Of a stretch of DNA of 64,000 bases, positions 52,160 through 61,371 are shown in pieces (within the stretch, counting starts at the first letter, position 1; each line of letters opens with the position of its first letter). This stretch comes from Spirochaetaceae bacterium. Lineage in GTDB: Bacteria; Spirochaetota; Spirochaetia; DSM-27196; Alkalispirochaetaceae. A program made the position numbers and the translations under genes. The DNA is taken from the NCBI GenBank assembly GCA_007695175.1, contig REEH01000133.1:1-64000 (forward strand). Reading direction: 5' to 3'. The notes under the pieces were generated by a model. The model had not been told where the DNA came from. It saw nothing but the letters and a program-made list of their open reading frames with translations, and ran no database searches.

Positions 52160-53295
52160 TCCGGGCGAATCCTGAAGATCCCTGCGTCTCTCTCGTCGTT
52201 GATTACGTAAAGGTATCCATCGGAGCCAACCGTAACGTCCCTGATTCGCCCTATCGTGCCATCCAGCAGCACCTCCTGGTGAACGACCTGATCCTCCTCT
52301 ATCACGAGACGCCGCAGGTGTCGTGCCACGAGAGATGCGACAAAGAGGTTTCCCTCCCATTCCGGAAAGGCGTCACCGAAGTAGAAAGCGATTCCCGAGG
52401 GGGCTATCGCGGGACTCCAGTGTTCCCGGGGCTGCTCCAATCCCGGCGCGTGGGTGCCTTCCCCGATGGGTCGGCCGGTCCGGTAGTCCACTCCGTGGCT
52501 GATGCGGGGCCAGCCGTAGTTCAGACCGGGTTCAATTATGTTCAGTTCGTCGCCACCTCGCGGACCGTGCTCGCTCTGCCAGACCGTGCCCGTTTCCGGA
52601 TGAACGGTCATTCCCTGGGAGTTCCGGTTGCCGATCGTGTACAGCTCCGGCCGGTATCCGTCGCGGTCCAGAAAGGGATTATCCTCCGGCACCGTACCAT
52701 CAATATTGAGCCTGAGCGTCGACCCTGCGTGGTCCATTGTATCCTGAGCGGAATCGGGCCAACCCCGGTCTCCAATCGTCAGGAGCAGTGTTTCGTCCGG
52801 AAGAAATGCCAGCCGGGACCCGAAGTGCTGTCCTCGCCCCGTCTTGGGTTCCAGGGAAAATATCGTCTCCACCTCACGCAGAGAATTGCCCTGGAGGCGC
52901 GCCCTGGCCACGGCGGTACCGGCGCCGCCGTTACCCGGCTCCGAGTAGGTGATAAAAATGAGGCCGTTCCGGGAGAACCGGGGATGCGCAATCACATCGA
53001 GCAGCCCCCCCTGGCCCATAGGGGCGACCCCGGGAAGCCCATCTACCGGCGTCAGGGTGGAACCGTCAAAGGTATGCATGCGCCCCGGTCGCTCAGTGAC
53101 GAGCATCCTTCCGTCGGGCAGCGGCGTGAGAGCCCAGGGGTTCTCCAGGCCCCGGGCCACCTGCTCGATCCGCAGCGTTCCCGCTTCGTGCGCCTCGGAG
53201 CGACTCAGCATGCGTCCCTGGGCCGATACATCCGGTGCGGGGACAAACAATCCCGGCAGAACGGCAGCCATTATCATAATTACTGTTTTAGTCAT
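52156..53295 (-). CDS. PQQ-dependent aldose sugar dehydrogenase (GSDH family)
   Basis: This periplasmic six-bladed beta-propeller oxidises aldoses. The signal peptide (KTVIMIMAAVLPGLFVPA, cut after VSAQ) is followed by the family hallmark LENPWALTPLPDGRMLVTERPGRM, GQGGLLDVIAHPRFSRNGLIFI, GRGQHFGSRLAF, RNSQGMTVHP, WQSEHGPRGGDELN and GYLYVINDE. 379 residues. GGGAGGC precedes ATG 53295; the frame beyond to 53391 is promoter region. No pqq biosynthesis genes are in the window, so the cofactor would be scavenged or made elsewhere. Confidence 0.92.
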   Translation of the reverse strand: MTKTVIMIMAAVLPGLFVPAPDVSAQGRMLSRSEAHEAGTLRIEQVARGLENPWALTPLPDGRMLVTERPGRMHTFDGSTLTPVDGLPGVAPMGQGGLLDVIAHPRFSRNGLIFITYSEPGNGGAGTAVARARLQGNSLREVETIFSLEPKTGRGQHFGSRLAFLPDETLLLTIGDRGWPDSAQDTMDHAGSTLRLNIDGTVPEDNPFLDRDGYRPELYTIGNRNSQGMTVHPETGTVWQSEHGPRGGDELNIIEPGLNYGWPRISHGVDYRTGRPIGEGTHAPGLEQPREHWSPAIAPSGIAFYFGDAFPEWEGNLFVASLVARHLRRLVIEEDQVVHQEVLLDGTIGRIRDVTVGSDGYLYVINDERDAGIFRIRPD

Positions 53296-53312
53296 GTAGC
53301 CTCCCGGACAAA

Positions 53313-53341
53313 AAGGTAGGGAAATGGACCCGGAAAGACAA
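53313..53341 (-). promoter_or_regulatory. Promoter of the sugar dehydrogenase gene
   Basis: On the minus strand TTGTCT (53341-53336), exactly 17 bases and TACCTT (53318-53313) give a short leader that carries GGGAGGC before ATG 53295. Confidence 0.45.
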
Positions 53342-53538
53342 GGATGTCTCGGAGATCGGGGCGGAACCGTGCAATAATCGGAGGGTATCAAGAAGGTTGC
53401 CGTGTCCAGACGTACCCGAGGTGCCGATCCTCTTTCTCTTCCATTGCCGCGGCACCACGCCGGTTGCCGGTTCCGGCCGTTCTAGATGGTATTCCGGGTA
53501 CTGCCGTGGTCCTGATCCTGCAGCGATTGTTCCGATCC

Positions 53539-55491
53539 ATGTACAGGCATGTCCTTTCTCCCACGATAGGAAAGCGAATCCTGGGGCCAATTCTCGGGGT
53601 GGTGCTCCTGGCTTTGGCCTTGAACACCTTCTACGCGTACCGGAGCCAGCATGCTATCACGCTGGAAACGATGGAGACCGTTACCCGAAGCAACCTGGGT
53701 GAAATGATACGACAGATCCGGGAAGCCCAGGATGCGGTGGATCTGCTGACGGAATCGCTGAATACCAACTATCTGCGCATTGCCCGCCTTCTGGCGGCGC
53801 ACATCGCGCGACATCCTCCTGCCCTGGAGCCGGAAGCGATGATCGCCCTGGCGGAACAGACGGGCATACCGGAGATACACGTATCCGATTCGGCAGGTAT
53901 TCTGGTAACGGGAAATGTCCCCGACTTTTTCGGGTATTCCTTTGACTCGGAGGCCCAGTCCGCGGCCTTCATGCCTGCTATCACCGATCCCCGGTTTTCC
54001 CTGGCCCAGGAACCGACTCCCCGCGGAGTGGATGCGGAGCTGTTTCAGTATATCGGAGTCGCCAGAGTGGACGAGCCGGGCATCGTCCAGATCGGCCTAC
54101 GGCCCCTGGAGCTGGAGAAGCTCATCGCCTCGACGCAGCCCGGCCGGTTGGCCGCGGGAAGTCGGTTCGGACGGGAGGGGTTCTTTCTCGTCACCGACGG
54201 GGAGGGGCTCATCCTCCACCACCCGGAGGATGAGCTGAACGGAGCAAATCTGGCGGATCTCGCCTGGGCTCGGCCCCTTCTCGAAGAGGAGCAGGGGAGC
54301 GCGCTACTCTCGATTGCGGGGCGTGACATTTTTGCCGCCTTTCGGAAGATTGAGGGATATCGCGTCGTTGCCATGATTCCCGCCGGGGAGTTCACCGGCC
54401 CCCTGGGGCGAATGCGGATAACCCTGGCGGGTCTCCTCCTGATAGCTCTGTCCCTCTCGGCCGCCGCGGTCTATACGGTGGTGCGTCGGAGCATTCTCAC
54501 CCCGGTGGAGCGGCTGAACGCGAGTCTGACCCGGATGGCTGAGGGCGATCTGGATTGCCGGCTGGAAATCACCAGCCAGGATGAGTTCGGCGTGATTGGG
54601 GAGCACTTCAACGCGGTCGTGAGCAGCCTGGAATCGTTCACGGAGAAAATCCGGAATATGCTTGCCGTTCTGACCGAGTCCATCACTGCTCTCGCCACCT
54701 ACTCGCTCCAGACTTCAGCCACCTCATCGGAACAGTCCTCGGCCGTTGCGGAGATCATGAGTACCATGGAGGATGTGAACACCCTCTCCAAGGCGATCGA
54801 GAAGCGCATTCTGGAGGCGTCGGAGACTGCCACGGGGACGCAGCACACGGTCAACGATGGATTCGCCAGGGTGAAGGAGAACCCTTCAAAGATCGAGGAG
54901 ATCCACAACGCCAACACCACGACGATACAGGGTATCACCTTCCTGGGCGAAAAGATCAAGAACATCGGTGATATCGTAAACGTGATCAACGCTATCGCCG
55001 ACCAGACCAAGATCATCGCGTTCAACGCGGAACTGGAAGCGTCCTCCTCCGGAGAGGGAGGGGAGAACTTCCAGATCGTGGCCACGGAGATTCGGCGCCT
55101 GGCTGATTCCACCGTGAAGGCCACCAGAGATATACGGGAGCGGATCACCGAGATCCAGGCCTCCTCGGACAAGCTGATCGTAGCCTCCCGGGAGGGTACC
55201 GCACGGATACGGGAAGGCCGGGTACTGACGGGAGAGATTCAGGAGCTCTTCCAGGATATCCTGGCCACGGCAGAGACTTCAGGTGAATCGACGCGGCAGA
55301 TTGCGGGCTCCGTAAACAAACAGGTTTCCACCTTTGAACAGGTGCTCCTGGCGATCCAACAGATTTCCGCCGGGGTCAACAACATCACGGCGGCCGCGGA
55401 CAATACAGCAGAAACCGCCGGATCCCTGGATGGGGTTTCCGACAATTTGAAGCAGATTCTCAGTATGTACGACAACGGCTCATCGGAGTAA
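53539..55491 (+). CDS. Methyl-accepting chemotaxis-type receptor with divergent signalling tip
   Basis: This is a membrane receptor of about 650 residues. TM1 (about 12-34), a periplasmic sensor of about 255 residues (Cache-like, HVSDSAGILVTGNVPDFFGY), TM2 (about 293-317), HAMP (about 318-370) and a cytoplasmic coiled coil follow in order. The hairpin tip reads IADQTKIIAFNAELEASSSG then GENFQIVATEIRRLADS instead of the usual QTNLLALNAAIEAARAGE...GFAVVA, so it is recognisable but altered at CheA/CheW contact positions. ATG 53539 is the first Met before TM1; no good ribosome site is visible. Two small unknown genes follow within 12-13 bases. Confidence 0.85.
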   Translation: MYRHVLSPTIGKRILGPILGVVLLALALNTFYAYRSQHAITLETMETVTRSNLGEMIRQIREAQDAVDLLTESLNTNYLRIARLLAAHIARHPPALEPEAMIALAEQTGIPEIHVSDSAGILVTGNVPDFFGYSFDSEAQSAAFMPAITDPRFSLAQEPTPRGVDAELFQYIGVARVDEPGIVQIGLRPLELEKLIASTQPGRLAAGSRFGREGFFLVTDGEGLILHHPEDELNGANLADLAWARPLLEEEQGSALLSIAGRDIFAAFRKIEGYRVVAMIPAGEFTGPLGRMRITLAGLLLIALSLSAAAVYTVVRRSILTPVERLNASLTRMAEGDLDCRLEITSQDEFGVIGEHFNAVVSSLESFTEKIRNMLAVLTESITALATYSLQTSATSSEQSSAVAEIMSTMEDVNTLSKAIEKRILEASETATGTQHTVNDGFARVKENPSKIEEIHNANTTTIQGITFLGEKIKNIGDIVNVINAIADQTKIIAFNAELEASSSGEGGENFQIVATEIRRLADSTVKATRDIRERITEIQASSDKLIVASREGTARIREGRVLTGEIQELFQDILATAETSGESTRQIAGSVNKQVSTFEQVLLAIQQISAGVNNITAAADNTAETAGSLDGVSDNLKQILSMYDNGSSE

Positions 55492-55503
55492 GGAGGCAGA
55501 GAG

Positions 55504-55731
55504 ATGCTACCAGACAAGGCGGACAAGCGATGGGAAGATCTTGTGACGGGAAAGATCAAACATGAATTCAAGTCCGTGCCGGCGGCGATGTGCGTCGCCC
55601 GACACGTTCGCGCGCTCGCTCAGGGTGCGGACAAGTCAGCGGTGGAAAAGAGTGTCGAGGACGTGTACGCTTTTTTCATTAAGTACCAGCCGATCCTCAA
55701 GGAAGACATCCAGGCCGTATTCGGTCGCTAA
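55504..55731 (+). CDS. Small protein of unknown function, 75 residues, in receptor operon
   Basis: This 75-residue, predicted helical, mildly basic protein (WEDLVTGKIKHEFKSVPAA, ARHVRALAQGADKSAVEKSV, YAFFIKYQPILKEDIQAVFG) has no signal peptide or membrane segment. GGAGG stands seven bases before ATG 55504. It lies 12 bases after the receptor gene and 11 before the next gene, so all three are almost certainly co-transcribed. I do not recognise its family; a cytoplasmic adaptor for the receptor is one inference. Confidence 0.7.
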   Translation: MLPDKADKRWEDLVTGKIKHEFKSVPAAMCVARHVRALAQGADKSAVEKSVEDVYAFFIKYQPILKEDIQAVFGR

Positions 55732-55742
55732 AGGAGAAAACT

Positions 55743-56717
55743 ATGCTGAAAACGATAGGGGAAATGGAGCAGGAACTGCAGGCGGGTAAGGCGTTCTTTA
55801 TTGCCGGGGAGGAGGAGCTGCTCAAGAAGCTCCCTCGCGGAAACTGGATCGGAGGTACGATCCCCTACTTCATGGCCGAGACGGGCGGTGTCGTAACACA
55901 GGAGAAAGTGTTTGCCACGGAGGTCCCCCCGGGAACAGTGGAAACCTCCATATCCTGGTACACGGAGAAATCCCTTCCCCGACTACCTGGTGATTCTCCT
56001 GACAACGGATTTACCTTCGTGATTATTCCCGCCACAAGTGCAACCCATGTCTCCTTCGCCCAGAACGCACCGGAATACGAGGGGAACTTCCTCAAGAATC
56101 TGATTGGCTGGATTTCCGGGGTGCACCTGAATGATCTGGGCAGTAAAGCCCCGAAAGTTTTTAACGGGAAGACGGGAGAGAACTCCGCGCAGGATACGAT
56201 ATCCATGCATTGCACCCTGGAGGAGGGGAGAATTCCCACCATCGGCATCATCAACCTCTTCCGGCAGGGCGATGGAGATACCATAACCTTTGATGAGACG
56301 GGGTTTTCGGTCGGGGAGTGCCGGATCAACGGCGAGCGGGAGAACTTCGCGAAGTACCTCACCCGGATCGAGGCGGATACGCGCTTGCCCCTGGTGGCCA
56401 ACTACAGCGGCGCCATGGTCAACGTGAGTTTTCAGGCCGTGAAGCCCGAGGAGGGAGTAGTGGACCTCTACGCCCCGGTCTTCAGCGGAGTGGAGTACCG
56501 GATAGCGGCTCCCGTCGGTGACTATGTGACGGAGTTTTCCCGATTGCTCCCTTCCGGCCTCGATACGGCCTTTTCCTGTAACTGTATCCTGAACTTTCTC
56601 TACTCGGAACTGGAAGGGAAGGTAACGGCGGGGATGGCGGGACCGGTTACGTTCGGCGAAATCGCATACCAGCTGCTCAATCAGACGCTGGTGTACCTGG
56701 AGATCCGCTCGGCCTGA
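55743..56717 (+). CDS. Unknown protein, possibly FIST-like, in receptor operon
   Basis: This 324-residue soluble protein begins MLKTIGEMEQELQAGKAFFI and has GNWIGGTIPYFMAETGG near residue 35, a central HLNDLGSKAPKVFNGKTGE and a C-terminal SCNCILNFLYSELEG then GPVTFGEIAYQLLNQT. The C-terminal Cys-containing region and final TFGEIAYQ resemble FIST-type sensory proteins, and I recall similar proteins labelled DUF6976, but neither match was tested. AAAGGAG precedes the start. Its fixed position after the receptor and the 75-residue gene points to a shared sensory function. Confidence 0.6.
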   Translation: MLKTIGEMEQELQAGKAFFIAGEEELLKKLPRGNWIGGTIPYFMAETGGVVTQEKVFATEVPPGTVETSISWYTEKSLPRLPGDSPDNGFTFVIIPATSATHVSFAQNAPEYEGNFLKNLIGWISGVHLNDLGSKAPKVFNGKTGENSAQDTISMHCTLEEGRIPTIGIINLFRQGDGDTITFDETGFSVGECRINGERENFAKYLTRIEADTRLPLVANYSGAMVNVSFQAVKPEEGVVDLYAPVFSGVEYRIAAPVGDYVTEFSRLLPSGLDTAFSCNCILNFLYSELEGKVTAGMAGPVTFGEIAYQLLNQTLVYLEIRSA

Positions 56718-56805
56718 CAAATGCGCGGCGCGTTGCGTTTTCCGACCGGTCCGAACCCGTAAACAGGGGTATGCTTCCTGTATGGAACCCTAAAGGAGGC
56801 CCCCT

Positions 56806-58314
56806 GTGTGTGCCGATGATCAATGCAGAGGTGCTATCGTGATGAGAACCGGTCGGATCTTTATTCTCTCGGTAACTGTAATCGCCCTGTGGGCGGTGCA
56901 GGCCCTGCCGGCGCAAAGCACCTGGGCGGGCTCCGCGGTTGTCGGACGATATGGCGAATTCCCTCCCGGTGGTCTCTTTGCCGCTTCAAACTCCTTTCCG
57001 CTCAACTCGATGGTGGATGTGACCAACGACGCCACGGGTGATACGGCGCGCCTCATCGTTGTCCGCCGGATCGAGGACCCCGGCGTCTTCATGCTCCTCT
57101 CCGAGGAAGCGGCGGACCAGTTGCGCATTCGTCGCGGAAGCAGCGGCTCCGTGAGCGTTCAGCCTGTACTGATGCCCGGTCTCACCGCAATAGGCCCCAA
57201 CCAGGATCTCCCCTTTCACCCGGACCCGGACATCAATCCCGCGGCTATTCTGGGCGATCCCAATGCGGCTCTTCTGATGGCACCCGATGAAACGGCCCTC
57301 CTTGCGGCGGATCTGGAGCCGGAGCCGGAGCCGGAGCCGGAACCGGAACAGGAGCCTGAGCCTGCCCCGGAACGAGCACCCACCGATACGGTGGTGGAAG
57401 CGCCCCCGGCGGAGAGACCTCCCGTGGGACCGGACCTTCTTGTGGTTGGCCCCGATCTGGAGCTTCCGCCGGTGCAGGATCCGGCTATTCTTGAGCAACC
57501 CCTTCCACGGATCTCGCCGCCGGCGCAGCCTCCCCTTGTTGTTACCCTGGGATTGCCCGGTGATCCCAACGGAACGGAGCCGCGCTTCGTACGGCCCGAC
57601 GACCATGCTCCGATTACGGACCCCCTCCAGGCCCGGATCGAGGAGATCGAACGTACTCTCGGAAGTGAGCGGGTAAGCATGGTGCCCCTGGAACGCGCGC
57701 CGGTGAACGGCCTCTTTCCGATAGCACCGTCGGTGGCGGTTCTCGATCCGGATCCGGCGTTGCCCCTGGCGACGATCGGGGAGGATCCGGAGGTTGCCGA
57801 CCCGGTACCGGCCCCTCCGGAGGAGGAGCCCCTGATCGTCGAGCTCCCTCTGGTTCCGGTGCCCGGCGAAGATCCCTCCCGGCCGGTCAGGCCGGAACGC
57901 ATTCCCGACGATGCTGTCCTCGCCCTGGAGCCGGCGGAGTTCCGGGCGCCGGAGGCCCCTGTGCCCGAGCCGGAGCCGGAGCCCGAGCCCAAACCCGAAC
58001 CCAAGCCCGAACCGGAGCCGCCGGCGATCGCCGAGCCCGTTCCCCCTCCCTCATTGCCTTTGGTGGAAGATCTTGACCGGGGAGCGTACTACGTACAGGT
58101 TGCGGCACTCAGCAACCCCGAAAGCGCTGCCCGCACGGTGGAACGGCTGAACGGCACCGGCGAGGGGTTGCCCGTAGCGGTCACGTCGCGGCGGAACGGT
58201 GATAAGGATATCTTCCGAATCTATGTCGGTCCGCTCAGCGAGGATGAACGCGGAACGGTGCTCCATACCGTCAGGAACGAGGGCTTTCGCGACGCCTTCC
58301 TGCGTCGGGAGTAG
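56806..58314 (+). CDS. Exported proline/glutamate-rich protein with C-terminal SPOR domain
   Basis: After a signal peptide (ILSVTVIALWAVQALPAQ) the mature N-terminus (TWAGSAVVGRYGEFPPGGLFAASNSFPLNSMVDVTND) resembles a double-psi barrel of the RlpA type. A long low-complexity middle follows with Pro-Glu repeats (about 166-185 and 385-405), then a SPOR domain at about 425-502 (GAYYVQVAALSNPESAARTV, FRIYVGPLSEDE) that should bind denuded septal peptidoglycan. GTG 56806 has AGGAGG six bases upstream; ATG 56842 would remove 12 residues before the signal. RlpA catalytic residues are not evident. Confidence 0.8.
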   Translation: MCADDQCRGAIVMRTGRIFILSVTVIALWAVQALPAQSTWAGSAVVGRYGEFPPGGLFAASNSFPLNSMVDVTNDATGDTARLIVVRRIEDPGVFMLLSEEAADQLRIRRGSSGSVSVQPVLMPGLTAIGPNQDLPFHPDPDINPAAILGDPNAALLMAPDETALLAADLEPEPEPEPEPEQEPEPAPERAPTDTVVEAPPAERPPVGPDLLVVGPDLELPPVQDPAILEQPLPRISPPAQPPLVVTLGLPGDPNGTEPRFVRPDDHAPITDPLQARIEEIERTLGSERVSMVPLERAPVNGLFPIAPSVAVLDPDPALPLATIGEDPEVADPVPAPPEEEPLIVELPLVPVPGEDPSRPVRPERIPDDAVLALEPAEFRAPEAPVPEPEPEPEPKPEPKPEPEPPAIAEPVPPPSLPLVEDLDRGAYYVQVAALSNPESAARTVERLNGTGEGLPVAVTSRRNGDKDIFRIYVGPLSEDERGTVLHTVRNEGFRDAFLRRE

Positions 58315-58354
58315 GGCCGGCCCGGTGGTCCTCCCGGGGCGCGCGACCGCTCTC

Positions 58355-58777
58355 TCATGATGCGGGCGCGTCGCCCACGAGGCACATCCATTCAGCTTCA
58401 CAGGCAACTTCCCCGTCCACCGTTGCGACGCCGGACTGCCGTATCATGCGTTCACTGACACGAAGGTTCTTTATCGTCAGCCGGACCGTTTCACCGGGTA
58501 GAACCTGTCGCCGAAGCTTGACGTTATTCACGGCGGCCAGAAAAAACAGTTTGTTTCCCAGGCTCCCCATTTCGCGTACGCCCGCGCCACCGCACTGGGC
58601 CATGCTTTCCACCAGGATCACTCCGGGTACCACCGGATACTGCGGAAAATGGCCGGCAAAGAAGGGTTCCTCCGCGCTGAAAGTCCTCACACCCCTGATT
58701 ACCTCCGGGGAAACTTCCTCCAGATGATCCACGAAGAGAAAGGGATCGCGATGCGGTAACAGATCCGTTATGTTCAT
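58355..58777 (-). CDS. fabZ: 3-hydroxyacyl-ACP dehydratase, FabZ type
   Basis: This fatty-acid elongation enzyme dehydrates 3-hydroxyacyl-ACP. The 140-residue hot-dog protein starts MNITDLLPHRDPFLFVD and has active-site H43 in GHFPQYPVVPGVILVE with E57. AAGGAG precedes ATG 58777. It stands alone, convergent with the SPOR gene and divergent from the flagellar operon, apart from other fab genes. The Met-rich C-terminus is short but complete. Confidence 0.93.
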   Translation of the reverse strand: MNITDLLPHRDPFLFVDHLEEVSPEVIRGVRTFSAEEPFFAGHFPQYPVVPGVILVESMAQCGGAGVREMGSLGNKLFFLAAVNNVKLRRQVLPGETVRLTIKNLRVSERMIRQSGVATVDGEVACEAEWMCLVGDAPAS

Positions 58778-58847
58778 ATCTACTCCTTCAGGCGACTATT
58801 ATGACATTCCGCGACGGAACCCACAATCACGGGATCGATAATCCTGT

Positions 58848-58874
58848 TAACAACGCTTCTTCGGGCGCCGATAC
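58848..58874 (+). promoter_or_regulatory. Sigma-28-like flagellar promoter
   Basis: TAACAACG (58848-58855), 11 bases and GCCGATAC (58867-58874) fit the sigma-28 pattern TAAA-type, N11, GCCGATAA with one mismatch in the -10 element. It lies directly before the flgN-flgK-flgL-fliW-csrA genes. An overlapping TACAAT could also serve sigma-70, but no matching -35 is at 17 bases. Confidence 0.7.
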
Positions 58875-58892
58875 AATAAATGGAGGTAACCG

Positions 58893-59387
58893 GTGATAAC
58901 GAACACGCGGATGGAGACGTTTCTTGTACTGCTCAAGCAACAGACGGAGTTGATAGAGATCCTGGCTCAGCAGGAGACCGAACTTCAGCAACGCGTAGCG
59001 GACCGGGACTGGGAATCGGTAGAGACGCTTGTCGGTGAGATGACCTCCGTCAGCGAGGCGATTTCCCGTGTCGAGGAGGACCGCAACGCCCTTTTTCTGG
59101 AGATCGCCTGTGAACTCGGAGGCGAGACGGATTTTGCGGTGGTACTCTCCCGCATGCCGATGGAGATCAGGACGTTACTCTCGCAACGGTACCGGGAACT
59201 TAAAATCGCCGTTCTGCGGCTGCAGAGTCGCACGGCCAATATGGATGCCTACCTCCGGTCGTCCCTCGCCACAAACCGGAGTGTCCTGCGTGAGCTTTTT
59301 CCGGAGCACGCTACGCCCGGATATTCCAGCGACGGACAGGGACGACTTCAGGCGGGGACTGCCTTGATGGTCAACAGTCACCACTGA
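58893..59387 (+). CDS. flgN: FlgN-like flagellar export chaperone
   Basis: This 164-residue, highly helical acidic protein (QQTELIEILAQQETELQQRV, LVGEMTSVSEAISRVEEDRN) has the size and coiled-coil character of FlgN, the cytosolic chaperone that delivers the hook-filament junction proteins FlgK and FlgL to the export gate. The identification rests largely on its position immediately before flgK. GGAGGT lies five bases before GTG 58893. It is the first gene behind the sigma-28-like promoter. Confidence 0.75.
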   Translation: MITNTRMETFLVLLKQQTELIEILAQQETELQQRVADRDWESVETLVGEMTSVSEAISRVEEDRNALFLEIACELGGETDFAVVLSRMPMEIRTLLSQRYRELKIAVLRLQSRTANMDAYLRSSLATNRSVLRELFPEHATPGYSSDGQGRLQAGTALMVNSHH

Positions 59388-59418
59388 GCAGCCCCGGGAT
59401 CCGATCAGGGAGGAAGTG

Positions 59419-61338
59419 ATGCAATCAACCTTTTCCGGACTGGAGATGGGCAAGCGGGGGGTCATGGCCCACCAGCGCGCACTTCAGACCGTGGGACACA
59501 ACCTGACCAATGCCTCGACCGAGGGGTACAGCCGGCAGCGGATCGAACTGCACGCTACGCCCCCCCTCTACCGGCCTGGCCTCAACCGGGCGGAGACGCC
59601 GGGGATGATCGGGCAGGGTGTGGATATTGCCCGTATCGAGCGGGTCCGGGACTTCCTTCTGGACAAGCGCATCGTTACAGCTCTGGGGGACGAATCGTAC
59701 TGGCAGACACGGGAGCGTTATACCCTGCAGATGGACCAGGTCTACAATGAGCCGGGAGAATCCTCCGTCCGGAGCCTGATGGACCGTTTCTGGGACAGCT
59801 GGCAGGAGCTCTCTCTCTATCCGGAACAGCGCGCGGCCCGGGAGGCGGTTCTCCAGCGTGGAGAGGCCCTGGTGGAGGGGATACGCAACCGGTACAACAA
59901 CCTGGATCGTATTCGCAGTATGGTGGAGGATGAGATCCAGGGTGGTGTGAAACAGATCAACACCCTTATCTCGGACCTCACGGATCTCAACCGTGAGATC
60001 GTGCGCGTCAAGGGAGCGGGGGACAACCCCAACGACCTCATGGATCGGCGGGACCTGCTGGTGGACCGGCTCGGCAAGCATCTGGATATAACGATCGACG
60101 ACCGCAATCCCGACGAGTTCAGTATCTATACCGCCGGGTATCACATCGTGCAGGGTCGGATCGGGCGCCCCTTCGATCTGCAGCCGAACAGGGAAAACAA
60201 CGGATTCAGTGAGGTGGTCTGGTCCCACAGCGGCGAGGCGATCCAGTTCCGGGGCGGGAGTCTGGGAGCTCTGCAGGAGTTGCGTGACCAGGACCTGCGC
60301 ACGGAAATCCAGGCGCTGGATACGCTGACGATCAATGTGGCGGATCTGGTCAACGAGATTCACCGTGACGGCTATGGAATCAACGGCCGCACGGGACAGG
60401 ATTTCTTCGTGGAATACCCGGTTGTCCTCGACGCGCAGGGCAACATCGATACCAACCAGGACGGTCAGCTCGACCGGAGCTATATCTTTCGCATCCATGG
60501 ACGCAACGAGCTGGATCTTCAGGCCCAGGTCGGCCTGGAGGGTACCCTGCGCCTCTCGGCGGACCCCGCACTGGCAACCAGCCAGGACAACGGCGGTGTG
60601 ATAGATATTGCCTATCGCGCCCGGGATACGGTGGAGGACCTCATAAAGAGGATCAACAACTCCGGTGCGGAGGTTGTAGCCCGGCTGAACCGCGAGGGTC
60701 GGCTCGAGTTGAAAGCGACCACCGCGGCCAACCGGGATCATCCGGACTTTGTCCTGCGCCACGTGGAGGACAGCGGCCAGTTCCTCAGCGGATATGCGGG
60801 CCTTCTCACTGAGAGTGGTCCCGCCGGAGCGTTCAGCTGGAACCAGGCCGACGCCGTACAGGTGCTCCGGGGCGAGAACGAGTCGGGATTCCGGGCGGAA
60901 TACGCGGTTGCTCCGCTTATGAACCCCTCCGGATGGATCGGGATAAACCGGGATATCATCAGGGAACCGGCGAGCATCGTCAGTTCCTTTTCCGTAGCGG
61001 GAGCGCCGGGCGAAACGGGGGATGGGCGCGCTGCATTGGCCATTGCCGGTATCCGAAATACCCCCGTCGGAATCGGCCGGACGGAAACGCTGGACGACTA
61101 CTTTGCCGATTCCGTGGCACGGGTTGGACTGAAGGGTGAACAGGCGGAAATAGCTCTGAGAACGAGCGAGCGTATCCGCAAGGATCTGACCGACCTGCGA
61201 CAGTCCATCAGCGGGGTAAACCTGGACGAGGAACTGGCCCAGATGATCAAATTTCAGCACGGGTACCAGGCGGCGGCCCGTTTCATCACCACCGTGGACC
61301 GGATGCTGGATACGATCATCAACCGCCTCGGCACGTGA
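59419..61338 (+). CDS. flgK: Flagellar hook-associated protein 1 (FlgK)
   Basis: FlgK is the first junction protein between hook and filament, in spirochaetes within the periplasm. The N-terminal STFSGLEMGKRGVMAHQRAL and VGHNLTNASTEGYSRQRIEL and the C-terminal GVNLDEELAQMIKFQHGYQAAARFITTVDRMLDTIINRL are the conserved coiled-coil ends of rod/hook proteins. Central domains of about 450 residues are variable. ATG 59419 has GGGAGG upstream; a GTG just before it is the alternative. It has no signal peptide, as expected for type III export. Confidence 0.96.
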   Translation: MQSTFSGLEMGKRGVMAHQRALQTVGHNLTNASTEGYSRQRIELHATPPLYRPGLNRAETPGMIGQGVDIARIERVRDFLLDKRIVTALGDESYWQTRERYTLQMDQVYNEPGESSVRSLMDRFWDSWQELSLYPEQRAAREAVLQRGEALVEGIRNRYNNLDRIRSMVEDEIQGGVKQINTLISDLTDLNREIVRVKGAGDNPNDLMDRRDLLVDRLGKHLDITIDDRNPDEFSIYTAGYHIVQGRIGRPFDLQPNRENNGFSEVVWSHSGEAIQFRGGSLGALQELRDQDLRTEIQALDTLTINVADLVNEIHRDGYGINGRTGQDFFVEYPVVLDAQGNIDTNQDGQLDRSYIFRIHGRNELDLQAQVGLEGTLRLSADPALATSQDNGGVIDIAYRARDTVEDLIKRINNSGAEVVARLNREGRLELKATTAANRDHPDFVLRHVEDSGQFLSGYAGLLTESGPAGAFSWNQADAVQVLRGENESGFRAEYAVAPLMNPSGWIGINRDIIREPASIVSSFSVAGAPGETGDGRAALAIAGIRNTPVGIGRTETLDDYFADSVARVGLKGEQAEIALRTSERIRKDLTDLRQSISGVNLDEELAQMIKFQHGYQAAARFITTVDRMLDTIINRLGT

Positions 61339-61371
61339 CGCGGGGTGTAGCGGTATGCACAGGAGTACGGT

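Noticed and set aside
57295-57366. The GGAGCC-type repeats in the SPOR gene as a microsatellite or non-coding repeat
   Set aside because: They are in frame and encode a Pro-Glu spacer typical of periplasm-spanning SPOR proteins, with intact coding on both sides.
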